Source: Rhizobiaceae bacterium CPCC 101076
GTDB taxonomy: Bacteria; Pseudomonadota; Alphaproteobacteria; Rhizobiales; Methylopilaceae
Assembly (NCBI GenBank): GCA_003347645.1
Contig: QDFX01000001.1
Span: 310,001 to 374,000, forward strand
Length of the DNA: 64,000 nucleotides
Direction: 5' to 3'
The position numbers and the translations under genes were made by a program. The notes beneath the pieces were generated by a model. That model ran no database searches. It had not been told where the DNA came from and saw nothing but the letters and a program-made list of their open reading frames with translations. Positions within the stretch are counted from its first letter, which is position 1, and each line of letters opens with the position of its first letter. This document shows positions 7,534 through 15,876 of this stretch, piece after piece.

Positions 7534-8244
7534 ATGCGTACATTCCGCGACGCCAAGATCATGGCCAAGGCGCTTCGGCAGGGTCTTGGCAAGAAGCGTA
7601 TCGAACTGTCCCACAGCGAATGTCTCGAACTCGTCGCCCGGCAGTTCGACTGCGAAAACTGGCACGTCCTGTCCGCCCGTATCGAGACCGCGTCGGCAGC
7701 GAACACCAGCAGCCTGCGTCTTCCGGACGGCTGGATCGTGTCCGGTTCCCGGCCGGAGCTTTACGAGATGGGCGTCGATCCGGACATGCCGGGATCTCCA
7801 GCGATCATCCGCTCGCTCTCCATGGAGGAGCCGGCGGGGAGGGGTGGATTCGGCACCCTGATGCAGAGCATCCAGGCTACGGGCTTCCGGGGGATGAACC
7901 TGCGGCTGAGCGCCGAGCTGAAGACGGAGGATGTGCGCGGCTCGGGCACGTTGTGGATGCGGATCGACCGTGGACCGGGCAATACGCTGCGCTTCGACAA
8001 CATGGAGGGGCCCCGCGCCGACGGTTCTCTCAAGGGCAGCCACGACTGGACACGCCGCGAGATCATTCTCGATGTTCCGGACGATGCCGAAAGCGTGCAT
8101 TTCGGATTCTATCTGTACGGCACGGGCTGTGTCCTGGCGCGCAACGTCGAGCTCGTTGAGGCGGACGAGCAGGCGATGGCTGGCAGGCGCACCTATCCCG
8201 AACGTCCGACCAATCTCGGCTTTACCCAGGTCTCCGCAGGCTGA
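7534..8244 (+). CDS. Glyoxalase-related N-terminal domain protein
   Basis: This 236-residue protein begins with a segment (residues 1-50: FRDAKIMAKALRQGL, LSHSECLELVARQFD, NWHVLSARI) that I recognise from the N-terminus of a group of glyoxalase-superfamily proteins. The rest is not a glyoxalase barrel. It reads as a beta-rich domain with LRLPDGWIVSGSRPELYEMG and TLWMRIDRGPGNTLRFDNM, resembling the carbohydrate-binding-like C-terminal part of some effector-binding regulators. No DNA-binding motif or signal peptide is seen, so it should be cytoplasmic. The start has a clear GAGAGG site. Function is unknown. Confidence 0.7.
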   Translation: MRTFRDAKIMAKALRQGLGKKRIELSHSECLELVARQFDCENWHVLSARIETASAANTSSLRLPDGWIVSGSRPELYEMGVDPDMPGSPAIIRSLSMEEPAGRGGFGTLMQSIQATGFRGMNLRLSAELKTEDVRGSGTLWMRIDRGPGNTLRFDNMEGPRADGSLKGSHDWTRREIILDVPDDAESVHFGFYLYGTGCVLARNVELVEADEQAMAGRRTYPERPTNLGFTQVSAG

Positions 8245-8265
8245 CGCACAGCGGGCGCGGGCGCT

Positions 8266-9111
8266 TCATGCGTTCGCGTCCAGCTCTGCCTTCAGCGATC
8301 TCAGGTCTCGCCAGGCAAGTTTCTTCTGTGACGGCGTGCGGAGAAGATAGGCGGGGTGGAGAGTCGCGAGCGCCCGAATCGTTCTCGTCCCGGTCTCGTA
8401 ATCCATCCAGCGGCCGCGCAGTCTTAGAATTCCATCCTTCGACCCGGTCAGAGCCGCCGCTGCGGAGCCGCCGAGCAGGACCAGGAAATCCGGATTCGCG
8501 AGTTCGATCTGCCTCTGGATGAACGGCAGGCAGAGCTGGGTTTCCTGCGGCGTCGGCGTTCGGTTGCCGGGCGGACGCCACGGAATGACGTTGGCGATAT
8601 AGGCGGCCTTCCGGTCGAGGCCGATCGCATGCAGCATGCGGTCGAGCAATTGCCCCGCGCGACCGACGAAAGCGAGGCCTTCCCGGTCCTCGTCCTTGCC
8701 TGGCGCCTCACCTACGAACATCACCCGGGATTGGGGGTTTCCGTCGCTGAAGACGAGACGCGTCGCGGTCCGGCGCAGGCCCACGCCCTCATATGTCTCT
8801 AGGATGGCGCGCAATTCGTCGAGCGTCTTCGCGCTTCGCGCCGCCTCACGGGCGTCCTGAACCGCGGCGTCCTGCGATTTCGTCAGCGCCGCCATGGATG
8901 GAGGCGACGCGGTCGGTCTCGTTTGCGCAGGCTTGTCGATCCCGGGCAGAGCCCGTTCGGAGGATGTGGTGCTTGCCGATGTGGACTGCGGCGGTGCCTC
9001 GGCGAAACGGTCCTGCGGTTCGTCCGCGAGGGCGATGTCGACGCCCATTTCCGCGTACCAGGCGAGGAGCTCGGCCGCGTTGTCCCGAATGTCCGGTTCG
9101 CCGTTCAGCAT
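8266..9111 (-). CDS. Family-4-like uracil-DNA glycosylase without iron-sulfur cysteines
   Basis: The C-terminal 190 residues form a family 4 type uracil-DNA glycosylase: motif A VMFVGEAPGKDEDREG, FVGRAGQLLDRML, IPWRPPGNRTPTPQE and motif B LHPAYLLR. It would remove uracil from deaminated DNA. The N-terminal 90 residues are Ser/Thr/Pro-rich and variable, as in relatives. Family 4 enzymes hold a [4Fe-4S] cluster with four cysteines, but only one Cys remains here (TQLCLPF); the usual CxxC before motif A reads EGVGLRRTATRL. The start at 9111 is taken because the family usually begins near ELLAWYAEMGVD; an in-frame start at 9195 would add 28 residues containing an unrelated CDSC. Confidence 0.88.
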   Translation of the reverse strand: MLNGEPDIRDNAAELLAWYAEMGVDIALADEPQDRFAEAPPQSTSASTTSSERALPGIDKPAQTRPTASPPSMAALTKSQDAAVQDAREAARSAKTLDELRAILETYEGVGLRRTATRLVFSDGNPQSRVMFVGEAPGKDEDREGLAFVGRAGQLLDRMLHAIGLDRKAAYIANVIPWRPPGNRTPTPQETQLCLPFIQRQIELANPDFLVLLGGSAAAALTGSKDGILRLRGRWMDYETGTRTIRALATLHPAYLLRTPSQKKLAWRDLRSLKAELDANA

Positions 9112-9330
9112 GTCTTCTCTGTAGCGCGGATCGCCACAGGAATCACAGAGGTTCGGCACGGCCCCATTCCCGCCATGCCGATCTGTTGGACTCACAGTCT
9201 CGTGTAATCCGAAATATCCACTGCTTGGCGCTTGGAAGCACCGCCCTGCGGCGATAGAAGGCGATTTCGGACCAATATTTGCCGCGACCTTCGGCGCAAA
9301 CCGTGCTTGGTTTGCTTCCGGTCCCCTACG

Positions 9331-11157
9331 ATGAGGCGGTTCGTGAGACGCGATTTCCTGTTTGGACTTGTCTGTGCCGCGCTCGTGGCGAATAGCGCCT
9401 CTGCCGCTTTGGCGAACACCGATGCCACGGAGGCCACCAAACAGGCTTCCATGACGTCGCCTGTGGGCAATTACCTCGCCGGCCGAACCGCCGCCGATCT
9501 TCGCGATCTGACCTCCGCCTCAGTCTATCTTCGCGCGGCACTCCGCGCCGATCCGAAGGACCAGGAACTTCTCGACCGCACGTTCCGCACCGTTCTCGCG
9601 GCGGGCGATGTCGAGCAGGCGATGAGCCTCGCCGAACGTGTGGGTTCCACCGATCCGAACAACCGCCTGGCGCGCCTTGCGCTTGCGATCAAGGCGATCA
9701 AGGGCAAGCAGTTCGTGGCGGCCCGCACCCAGCTCGGTCAATCGCCGAAGGGGCCGATCCCGGATGTCGTGGCGACTCTCGTCTCGGCCTGGGCCTGGCA
9801 GGGCTCGGGCGATGTCAGCCGCGCGCTCAAAACCGCTGACACGCTGAGCGGCAATGAACTCGCCGAGATGTTCCGCGATCTTCATGCCGGCCTCATCGCC
9901 GGCACCACGAACAACAAGGCGGAGGCCGAGCGCCGTCTTGCCTCGGCCTACAAGCTCAACGATTCGAGCTTCGTCGTCGTCGACGCCTATGCCCGCGCTC
10001 TGGCCAATGACGGGAAAACAAAGGAAGCGATCGAGGTCTACAAGACCCTCGCTCAGCGGATGACCCGCAACGAGCGCCTCGCCAACAGCATCGCCGCGCT
10101 CGAGAAGGGCGAGAAGCTGCCGCCGGCCGCGCAAAACGCGCGCGATGGCGTTACGGAAGCGCTGTTCGGCTTCGGTCAGCTCGCCAATCGCGGCGAATCG
10201 GCCGAGATCGGCCTCATCTACCTGAATCTCGCGCTCTACCTTGAGCCCGATCATGAATTCGCGCTGCTGACTCTCGCCGACCTTCTGGAGACGATCGGCC
10301 AGCACGATGAGGCCATAGCGGCCTATGAGCGCATTCCGCAGAACTCGGCCTTCAAGGACGATATAGGCATTCGTATCGCTGCCAATCTGGCGATGGCCGA
10401 CCGCACGTCCGATGCCGAGGCAAAGCTTCGCGATATCGTCTCGAAGAATCCGAAGGACGTCGACGCGATCGTCGCTTTGGCGAACATTCTCCATCGCCAG
10501 AAGTCATATGTGGAAGCCGCCAAGATATTCACGCAGGCGATCGACGCTTCCGGCGAACCGAAGAAATCGGACTGGTCGCTCTATTTCGCCCGCGGCGTTG
10601 CCTATGACGCGGCGAAGGACTGGAAGAACGCCGAGCCGGATCTCATCCAGGCCGCCAAGCTCGATCCCGAACAGCCGGTCGTCCTCAACTATCTCGGCTA
10701 TTCCTGGGTGGACCGCAGCGTCAGCCCCGAGAAGGGTCTCGATCTCATCCGCAAGGCGGTCGAGCTGCGCCCGAACGACGGCGATATCGTCGATAGTCTG
10801 GGCTGGGCCTATTACAAGCTCGCCCGCTACGACGACGCGACGGAAGAGCTTGAGCGCGCCGTCGAGCTGAAGCCGCAGTCCTGGGAGATCAACGATCATC
10901 TGGGCGACGTCTACTGGAAGACGGACCGCAAACTCGAAGCCAAGTTCCAGTGGCTGCATGCCCTGACGCTCGAGATCGACGACGACAAGCGCGGCCCGAT
11001 CGAGCGCAAGATCACCGAAGGTCTCGAGCCGGTAGAGCGGGAGATGGAGGCCAGGAAGGCCGCCGAGCGAGCCCAGCCTTCACAGCAGGACGCTCCGCGC
11101 CCTAAGACCGACGATCGTGCGGAAGCCACGCCCGGCAAGCCGGCCGAGGCGAACTGA
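9331..11157 (+). CDS. Exported tetratricopeptide-repeat protein
   Basis: This 608-residue protein starts with a signal peptide (MRRFVRRDFLFGLVCAALV, cleavage near residues 25-30) and continues as a run of about ten TPR helical pairs; clear repeats include IYLNLALYLEPDHEFALLTL and YYKLARYDDATEELERAVEL. The final 50 residues are charged and disordered. TPR arrays are protein-binding scaffolds, and this one should act in the periplasm. An earlier in-frame start at 9232 would place a cysteine-rich leader before the signal peptide and is rejected. In alphaproteobacteria this gene commonly sits upstream of ispE, as here (24 bases apart). The partner is unknown. Confidence 0.88.
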   Translation: MRRFVRRDFLFGLVCAALVANSASAALANTDATEATKQASMTSPVGNYLAGRTAADLRDLTSASVYLRAALRADPKDQELLDRTFRTVLAAGDVEQAMSLAERVGSTDPNNRLARLALAIKAIKGKQFVAARTQLGQSPKGPIPDVVATLVSAWAWQGSGDVSRALKTADTLSGNELAEMFRDLHAGLIAGTTNNKAEAERRLASAYKLNDSSFVVVDAYARALANDGKTKEAIEVYKTLAQRMTRNERLANSIAALEKGEKLPPAAQNARDGVTEALFGFGQLANRGESAEIGLIYLNLALYLEPDHEFALLTLADLLETIGQHDEAIAAYERIPQNSAFKDDIGIRIAANLAMADRTSDAEAKLRDIVSKNPKDVDAIVALANILHRQKSYVEAAKIFTQAIDASGEPKKSDWSLYFARGVAYDAAKDWKNAEPDLIQAAKLDPEQPVVLNYLGYSWVDRSVSPEKGLDLIRKAVELRPNDGDIVDSLGWAYYKLARYDDATEELERAVELKPQSWEINDHLGDVYWKTDRKLEAKFQWLHALTLEIDDDKRGPIERKITEGLEPVEREMEARKAAERAQPSQQDAPRPKTDDRAEATPGKPAEAN

Positions 11158-11181
11158 ACGCACGATCGACTGGGGGCTGGC

Positions 11182-12054
11182 GTGATCCGGACATCGCGGG
11201 CGCCCGCGAAGATCAATCTGACCTTGCGCGTTCTTGGTCGCAGGGCTGACGGCTTTCACGAACTCGAAAGCCTGTGCGCCTTCGCGGGCGTGCATGACCT
11301 CGTTTCGCTCGATCCGTCGGGACCGCTTGGACTGACGGTCGACGGTCCGACGGCCGAAGCCGCTGGGCCCGATAGCGACAATCTGATCATCCGCGCCGCG
11401 AGGGCGCTGGCCGAACGCGTTCCGGGCCTGAAGCTCGGCGCCTTCACGCTGAAGAAGCGATTGCCCGTTGGCGCGGGTGTCGGCGGCGGATCATCCGACG
11501 CCGCAACCGCACTACGCCTGCTCACCGAGTTGAACGAAATCGCGGTGTCCGATCCGCGCGTTCTGGAAGCGGCCGCTGCGACCGGCTCGGACATTCCCGT
11601 GTGCCTGACGCCGACCGCCCGCATCTTCCGAGGTCGGGGCGACGAAGTCGGCCCGCCGGTGCCGCTGCCGCCATTGATGTCGGTGCTCGTCAACCCTGGT
11701 ATCCACGTCGCGACGCCTGCCGTATTCGGCGCGCTGGGTCTGGAGCGCGGTGCGTCCGGGCCATCCAAGGGGGCAGCCACGGCACTTCCGGAGGGAACCG
11801 ATCTTGCCGGCCTCATCCGCTATTTCGATAGCGATGTGAATGACCTGGAGCCGCCGGCGCAGAAAGTTGCTCCGGAAATTGCCACGGTCATTTCGGCGGT
11901 GCGCAATGCGCCAGCCTGCCGTTTTGCGCGAATGTCGGGATCGGGATCGACGGTGTTCGGTCTGTTCGAGAATTGCCGCGATGCGAGCGCGGCGGCAAAG
12001 GCGATCAGCGCCGCCCATCCAGACTGGTGGGTGAAGCCGACCGTGCTGCGATAG
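11182..12054 (+). CDS. ispE: 4-diphosphocytidyl-2-C-methyl-D-erythritol kinase
   Basis: IspE phosphorylates CDP-methylerythritol in the non-mevalonate isoprenoid pathway. The 290-residue protein shows the GHMP-kinase features: the N-terminal APAKINLTLRVLGRRADGFHE, the ATP loop PVGAGVGGGSSDAAT and the C-terminal FARMSGSGSTVFGLF. The start is GTG, preceded by GGGGG at good spacing. It follows the TPR gene by 24 bases and precedes the acetyltransferase gene by nine, so the three may be co-transcribed. Its product feeds the polyprenyl diphosphate synthase encoded convergently at 12545. Confidence 0.97.
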   Translation: MIRTSRAPAKINLTLRVLGRRADGFHELESLCAFAGVHDLVSLDPSGPLGLTVDGPTAEAAGPDSDNLIIRAARALAERVPGLKLGAFTLKKRLPVGAGVGGGSSDAATALRLLTELNEIAVSDPRVLEAAAATGSDIPVCLTPTARIFRGRGDEVGPPVPLPPLMSVLVNPGIHVATPAVFGALGLERGASGPSKGAATALPEGTDLAGLIRYFDSDVNDLEPPAQKVAPEIATVISAVRNAPACRFARMSGSGSTVFGLFENCRDASAAAKAISAAHPDWWVKPTVLR

Positions 12055-12063
12055 GATCGCCGC

Positions 12064-12564
12064 ATGCACCTCCGCCTCGTCACGATCGCGGATCTGCCGG
12101 TGCTGCGCCATTGGCACAGCCAGCCCCACGTCATCGCGGCGAGGGGCGACGACGCGCCGATCGACTGGGACGAGGAACTGCGTCGTCAGGGACAGGGCTG
12201 CGAACTACTGATTGCCGAGCTCGACGGACGTCCGATCGGTTTCATGGAAATTCTGGACCCCACCCGGGACGACGATCGCTATTGGGGCGCCATAGAGGAC
12301 GGCTTTCGCTGCATCGATATCTGGATCGGCGAAGAGGCCGATCTCAGCAAGGGCTTCGGCACCCGGATGATGCGGCTTGCCACCGAGCATTGTTTCGCCG
12401 ATCCAGCGGTCGACGCGATCCTGATCGATCCTCTCGTCTCGAACGAGCGGGCACACCGCTTCTACGAGCGGCTTGGCTTCGTCCGCGTGGATCGCCGCAC
12501 GTTCGGCGACGACGATTGCTATGTGTATCGCCTGGACCGTCCGTTCAGTGGGCGCGGCTCGTGA
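12064..12564 (+). CDS. GNAT family acetyltransferase (AAC(6')-like)
   Basis: This 166-residue protein has the GNAT acetyl-CoA site at about residues 98-106 (LSKGFGTRMMRLA) and the C-terminal pattern DPLVSNERAHRFYERLGFV, close to aminoglycoside 6'-acetyltransferases and siderophore-type acetyltransferases. The N-terminal LRLVTIADLPVLRHWHSQPHV also fits that group. Whether it modifies an antibiotic, a metabolite or a protein cannot be told; chromosomal members are often not resistance genes. It ends inside the last 20 bases of the convergent polyprenyl synthase gene. Confidence 0.85.
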   Translation: MHLRLVTIADLPVLRHWHSQPHVIAARGDDAPIDWDEELRRQGQGCELLIAELDGRPIGFMEILDPTRDDDRYWGAIEDGFRCIDIWIGEEADLSKGFGTRMMRLATEHCFADPAVDAILIDPLVSNERAHRFYERLGFVRVDRRTFGDDDCYVYRLDRPFSGRGS

Positions 12565-13558
12565 CGAAGCTCACCGCGTCCAGCATGGCCGACTTCGCCT
12601 GACCGTCCGGGAACAAAGCGAGGGCGTCACGGGCGATCGCGCCGTAATGGCGGGCGCGGGCGAAGGTCTCGTCGATCGCGCCGTGCCGCTGCAACAGGTC
12701 GATCGCGGTTTCCAGCGAGTCGTCGTCGATCTCACCGGCCTCCAGCGTGCGCTTCCAGAATTCGCGCTCGCCATTCGTCCCGCGCCGCACCGCGAAGATG
12801 ACGGGAAGGGTGATCTTGCCTTCGCGGAGGTCATCGCCGACCTTCTTGCCGAGCTTGGCTTCGCGACCGCCATAGTCCAGCGCGTCGTCGACGAGCTGGA
12901 AGGCTATGCCGAGATTGGCGCCGTAGGATCGGCACGCCGCCTGCTCCGCCTTGGAGCTGCCGACCAGGGCCGGCCCGACCTCGCAGGCGGCGGCGAACAG
13001 CGCAGCCGTCTTGCCGCGAATGACGGCGAGATATTCATCCTCGGTCGTCGCGATGTTCTTCGCCGCGACGAGCTGCATGACCTCGCCTTCGGCGATGACC
13101 GTGGCCGCCGTCGAGAGAATGTCGAGGCAGGACAGCGAGCCGACCTCGACCATCATCTTGAAGGCTTGGCCGAGCAGGAAGTCGCCGACGAGAACGCTCG
13201 CTTCATTGCCCCAGAGCATTCGGGCCGCGAGCTTGCCGCGCCGCATTTCGCTGGCATCGACGACGTCGTCATGGAGCAGGGTCGCCGTATGCATGAATTC
13301 GACGGCGGCGGCGAGGCGGATATGGCCTTCACCGGAATAGCCCACGAGTTTCGCTGAGGCCAAGGTCAACAGCGGCCGCAGGCGCTTGCCGCCGGAGGAG
13401 ATCAGATGGTTCGCGACTTCCGGGATCATCTGGACGTCGGAGCCTGTCCGGGACAGGATCAACTGATTGACCCGTTCGAGATCCGATTGGACGAGAGCCG
13501 AGAGGGCGTCAATGCCGTCGTCGCGACCGCGCTCGTCGAGCGGTATGACCAATCCCAC
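12545..13558 (-). CDS. Polyprenyl diphosphate synthase (ubiquinone side chain type)
   Basis: This 337-residue trans-prenyltransferase carries both aspartate-rich motifs: DDVVD within LLHDDVVDASEMRRGK (first) and DDALD within FQLVDDALDYGG (second), plus GGKRLRPLL near the N-terminus. These bind magnesium and the allylic and isopentenyl diphosphates. The length and sequence fit octaprenyl/decaprenyl synthases that make the ubiquinone tail; chain length cannot be fixed by eye. The gene overlaps the convergent GNAT gene by 20 bases and diverges from the DUF2007 gene, as is common in Hyphomicrobiales. Confidence 0.95.
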   Translation of the reverse strand: MGLVIPLDERGRDDGIDALSALVQSDLERVNQLILSRTGSDVQMIPEVANHLISSGGKRLRPLLTLASAKLVGYSGEGHIRLAAAVEFMHTATLLHDDVVDASEMRRGKLAARMLWGNEASVLVGDFLLGQAFKMMVEVGSLSCLDILSTAATVIAEGEVMQLVAAKNIATTEDEYLAVIRGKTAALFAAACEVGPALVGSSKAEQAACRSYGANLGIAFQLVDDALDYGGREAKLGKKVGDDLREGKITLPVIFAVRRGTNGEREFWKRTLEAGEIDDDSLETAIDLLQRHGAIDETFARARHYGAIARDALALFPDGQAKSAMLDAVSFVTSRAH

Positions 13559-13669
13559 CAGATGCCCTTCCTACGAATTCTTGGCCCGGACCATATGCAG
13601 CACCAGAGCAAGTCGGCAAGGGCAGAATGGTCATGAAGACTTACGTATAGCGGGAGAGGAGCGCGTTTG

Positions 13670-13900
13670 ATGGATGAAGTGTTGCGCACCAATGACGCAG
13701 TTCTGCTGTCGTTCGTCCAGTCATTGCTGAATGGCGAGGGGATCGCGCACATGGTGCTGGACGGCAATATGAGCGTGCTGGAGGGCTCGCTCGGCGTCAT
13801 CCCCCGCCGCGTTCTCGTCGCCGACGACAAGGCCGCCTGGGCGCGGGTTATCTTGACCCGCAATGGCCTTGGCGACGAACTCAGGCCATCCCGTGTCTGA
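13670..13900 (+). CDS. DUF2007 family small protein
   Basis: This 76-residue protein has the DUF2007 layout: MDEVLRTNDAVLLSFVQSLL, a central LDGNMSVLEGSLGVIPRRVLV and a short helical end. DUF2007 proteins are ferredoxin-like-fold proteins of unknown role, sometimes called putative signal-transducing proteins. The ATG at 13670 is preferred over the adjoining TTG at 13667; GAGAGGAG stands eight bases upstream. It overlaps the following methyltransferase gene, which suggests translational coupling. Confidence 0.88.
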   Translation: MDEVLRTNDAVLLSFVQSLLNGEGIAHMVLDGNMSVLEGSLGVIPRRVLVADDKAAWARVILTRNGLGDELRPSRV

Positions 13901-14612
13901 TCACACCGACGATGCGATACTCGGAGGACGCCTTCGTCTGTTGCAGCCGGCGCGAGGCCATCGTGCCGGAACCGATGCCATTCTTCTGGCGGCCGCCGTC
14001 CCCGCTCATGCGGGCGACCATGTCCTTGATCTCGGCGCCGGTGTCGGTACGGCGGGATTGGCGCTGGTTTCCCGCATACGCGACTGCCGTCTGACCTTGG
14101 TCGAAATCGAGCAGAATCTTGCCGAACTCGCGCGCTCGAACGCCGAGCGAAACGGGATTGTCGCGGATGTCAGGCTTCTCGACGCGATCGATCTCGGAAA
14201 GTCCGACTCCTCTGATCTCGCGAACGCCGTCGACCATGTCCTGTCCAATCCGCCGTTCCATCCGTCGTCGGGCCGCGCGTCTCCGGATCCCACGACCGCG
14301 CGCGCACGGACAGCTTCGCCGGACCTGCTTGAAACCTGGAGCCGGGCGGCCGCTCGCATCCTGAAACCGGGAGGGACATTCACGCTCATCCACCGTCCGG
14401 ACGCCATTCAGGACATTCTCGCGGCGCTGGTCGGACGGTTCGGCGATCTGAAACTGAGATTCGTGCACGCCGACGAGATGGCGGACGCGGTGCGGCTGCT
14501 CGTTCGGGGGATCAAGGGTAGCCGTGCCCCGCTGACAGTCGCGCCGCCGCTCATCTTGACGGGCGAGGAGGGTCTCGCCGCTCATCGCGAGGCGGCGCCG
14601 ATCGAGCTCTAA
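13893..14612 (+). CDS. TrmN6-like class I SAM-dependent methyltransferase
   Basis: This protein of about 239 residues belongs with the COG4123 (TrmN6/YfiC) group: LLQPARGHRAGTDAILLAAAV at the start, SAM motif I VLDLGAGVGTAGLAL, and the base-methylating tetrad NPPF in VLSNPPFHPSSG. The NPPF motif is used by N6-adenine and related N-methyltransferases; E. coli YfiC modifies A37 of tRNA-Val. The start chosen is GTG at 13893, giving an eight-base overlap with the DUF2007 gene; an ATG at 13863 is also possible and would overlap by 38 bases. The exact substrate here is unproven. Confidence 0.88.
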   Translation: MSDHTDDAILGGRLRLLQPARGHRAGTDAILLAAAVPAHAGDHVLDLGAGVGTAGLALVSRIRDCRLTLVEIEQNLAELARSNAERNGIVADVRLLDAIDLGKSDSSDLANAVDHVLSNPPFHPSSGRASPDPTTARARTASPDLLETWSRAAARILKPGGTFTLIHRPDAIQDILAALVGRFGDLKLRFVHADEMADAVRLLVRGIKGSRAPLTVAPPLILTGEEGLAAHREAAPIEL

Positions 14613-14621
14613 CTCCAAAAA

Positions 14622-14648
14622 GAAAGAGCGCCGCGAGGGCGCCCTTTC
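14622..14648. terminator. Bidirectional terminator hairpin
   Basis: GAAAGAGCGCC and GGCGCCCTTTC form an 11-pair stem with one mismatch and the loop GCGAG. Read on the minus strand it is followed by a TTTTT run, which suits the small exported-protein gene ending at 14666. On the plus strand it follows the methyltransferase stop by nine bases. Confidence 0.75.
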
Positions 14649-14665
14649 TCATTGCCGAGGTCGAT

Positions 14666-14983
14666 TTACCAGCCGCGATAGCAGCGGCGTTCCACGACCC
14701 GGCGCCACTCGCCGCGGATCTTCTTGCGGACCACCACGCGTTCGCAGTCGCGGCCGCGCGAGTAGTACTGCGGGTAGTGGCGATACCGCGGTGCGTAGTA
14801 GCGCCGGTGCGGATAATAGCCGTGGCCATAGCCGTAACCGCGACCATAGCCGCGGCCGTAGCCGTAATCAGGGCCGACGTGGATGCCAAACCCGACCTGG
14901 GCTGCGGCAGGTGCCGGGGCTGACGCGATGCCGGCGCCGAGTGCGACCACGGCTGCGGCGGCAAGTACAAGCTTCCGAAACAT
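14666..14983 (-). CDS. Small exported Gly/Tyr/Arg-rich protein
   Basis: This 105-residue protein has a clear signal peptide (MFRKLVLAAAAVVALGAG, cleavage after the APAAA stretch near residue 29). The mature part is a low-complexity run of RGYG and YPHRRYY type repeats, then a basic end with two cysteines (RDCERVVVRKK and RRCYRGW) that could form a disulfide. Such proteins are common in Hyphomicrobiales and have no assigned role; a periplasmic or surface location is inferred from the signal peptide. AGGGAGAG lies just upstream of the start. Confidence 0.8.
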   Translation of the reverse strand: MFRKLVLAAAAVVALGAGIASAPAPAAAQVGFGIHVGPDYGYGRGYGRGYGYGHGYYPHRRYYAPRYRHYPQYYSRGRDCERVVVRKKIRGEWRRVVERRCYRGW

Positions 14984-15138
14984 GCGATCTCTCCCTTTTC
15001 GCGAGCCGCAATGTGCTCGCTGATGATGGGAGGTTAGATCGCTGGGCCTGAACGCGTTCTGAGATCGCCATTCATCTGCCGTTCATCGCGGGGTTGCCGC
15101 CAATCCCGTGGTGAACGATATCCTCCGTGGAGGTCCCG

Positions 15139-15315
15139 ATGCGGATTATTCAGATAGCAACGGCGGCACTTGCCGCAACGATCGGAGGCGCGCTCATCCG
15201 GCGCGAATGGAGACGAGTGAATCGCGAACTGGAGATGGTTCGCTCCCGCGAAGGCAAAGGCGCCCCGGTTCTGCGCCGGGATCGCCAAAGCGGTGAATGG
15301 CGACCGTCTCGATGA
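15139..15315 (+). CDS. Small 58-residue protein with N-terminal hydrophobic segment
   Basis: The reading frame starting at the ATG at 15139 has GGAGG five bases upstream, a strong ribosome site. The product has a hydrophobic start (MRIIQIATAALAATIGGALI) followed by a very basic tail (RREWRRVNRELEMVRSREGK). It may be a single-pass membrane or signal-anchored peptide. An ATG four codons earlier (15139 minus 12) overlaps the Shine-Dalgarno sequence and is unlikely. I recognise no family. It lies between two oppositely oriented small exported-protein genes. Confidence 0.6.
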   Translation: MRIIQIATAALAATIGGALIRREWRRVNRELEMVRSREGKGAPVLRRDRQSGEWRPSR

Positions 15316-15331
15316 TGGTCGCCATGCGATG

Positions 15332-15709
15332 TCAGAAGCGGGTGTCGTCCTTGCAGACCGGACGGCCGTATTCGACCCGGTAGGTGCTGCAATTGCGCTC
15401 GATCTTGACCGGCTTCAGCCGCGGCTTCGGGTTCGGATAGGTCGGCAGGTTGATCTCCGTGATCGCGCAATTGGTGAGGCAAATCTTCGGACCATCGCTG
15501 CCGTCGCCGCCGCCACCCTTGCCTCCGCCACCGGCCGAGCCGCCACCACCACCGCCACCGCCGCCTCGGCCACCGCCGGCCGCTGCCGCCTGGGCCTGGT
15601 CACCGGACATGGCGCTGATTGTCGCCGACATGCCGGTCACGAGAACGGCCGCCACGGCGAAAGCCTGGATGCTCCGGGAAAGATTGGAACGCGTCACGAA
15701 CTTCGACAT
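15332..15709 (-). CDS. Small exported polyglycine protein
   Basis: This 125-residue protein starts MSKFVTRSNLSRSIQAFAVAA with a signal peptide cleaved near residue 40. A run of about 30 residues that is nearly all glycine follows. The conserved-looking C-terminal part has four cysteines (KICLTNCAI, RNCSTYRV, PVCKDDTRF) likely to pair in the periplasm. AAGGAGAG stands seven bases before the ATG at 15709, favouring it over a start ten codons earlier. It is a conserved hypothetical of unknown function. The GC-skewed polyglycine tract (about 15535-15590) may be length-variable between strains. Confidence 0.75.
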   Translation of the reverse strand: MSKFVTRSNLSRSIQAFAVAAVLVTGMSATISAMSGDQAQAAAAGGGRGGGGGGGGGSAGGGGKGGGGDGSDGPKICLTNCAITEINLPTYPNPKPRLKPVKIERNCSTYRVEYGRPVCKDDTRF

Positions 15710-15876
15710 TGTCACTCTCCTTGGATTTCGGTCCGCCATCCCGGCGGCTTGTCCATGGGTCGCGACCGCATCCGATCCGGTTCGATATGGTTTAAAAATT
15801 ATTACCAGGGTGACACTGCTTGCCGATGCCGGGGACGATGGCTAGGTTGCCCGCCTCCTCATTCGAACAGTCAGAA

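Noticed and set aside
13559..13669. Extra small gene between the polyprenyl synthase and DUF2007 genes
   Set aside because: No frame with a ribosome site fits in the 110 bases; it is taken as a divergent promoter region.
15520..15600. Simple-sequence DNA repeat
   Set aside because: It is the coding run for polyglycine in the exported protein at 15332-15709 and not a separate repeat element.
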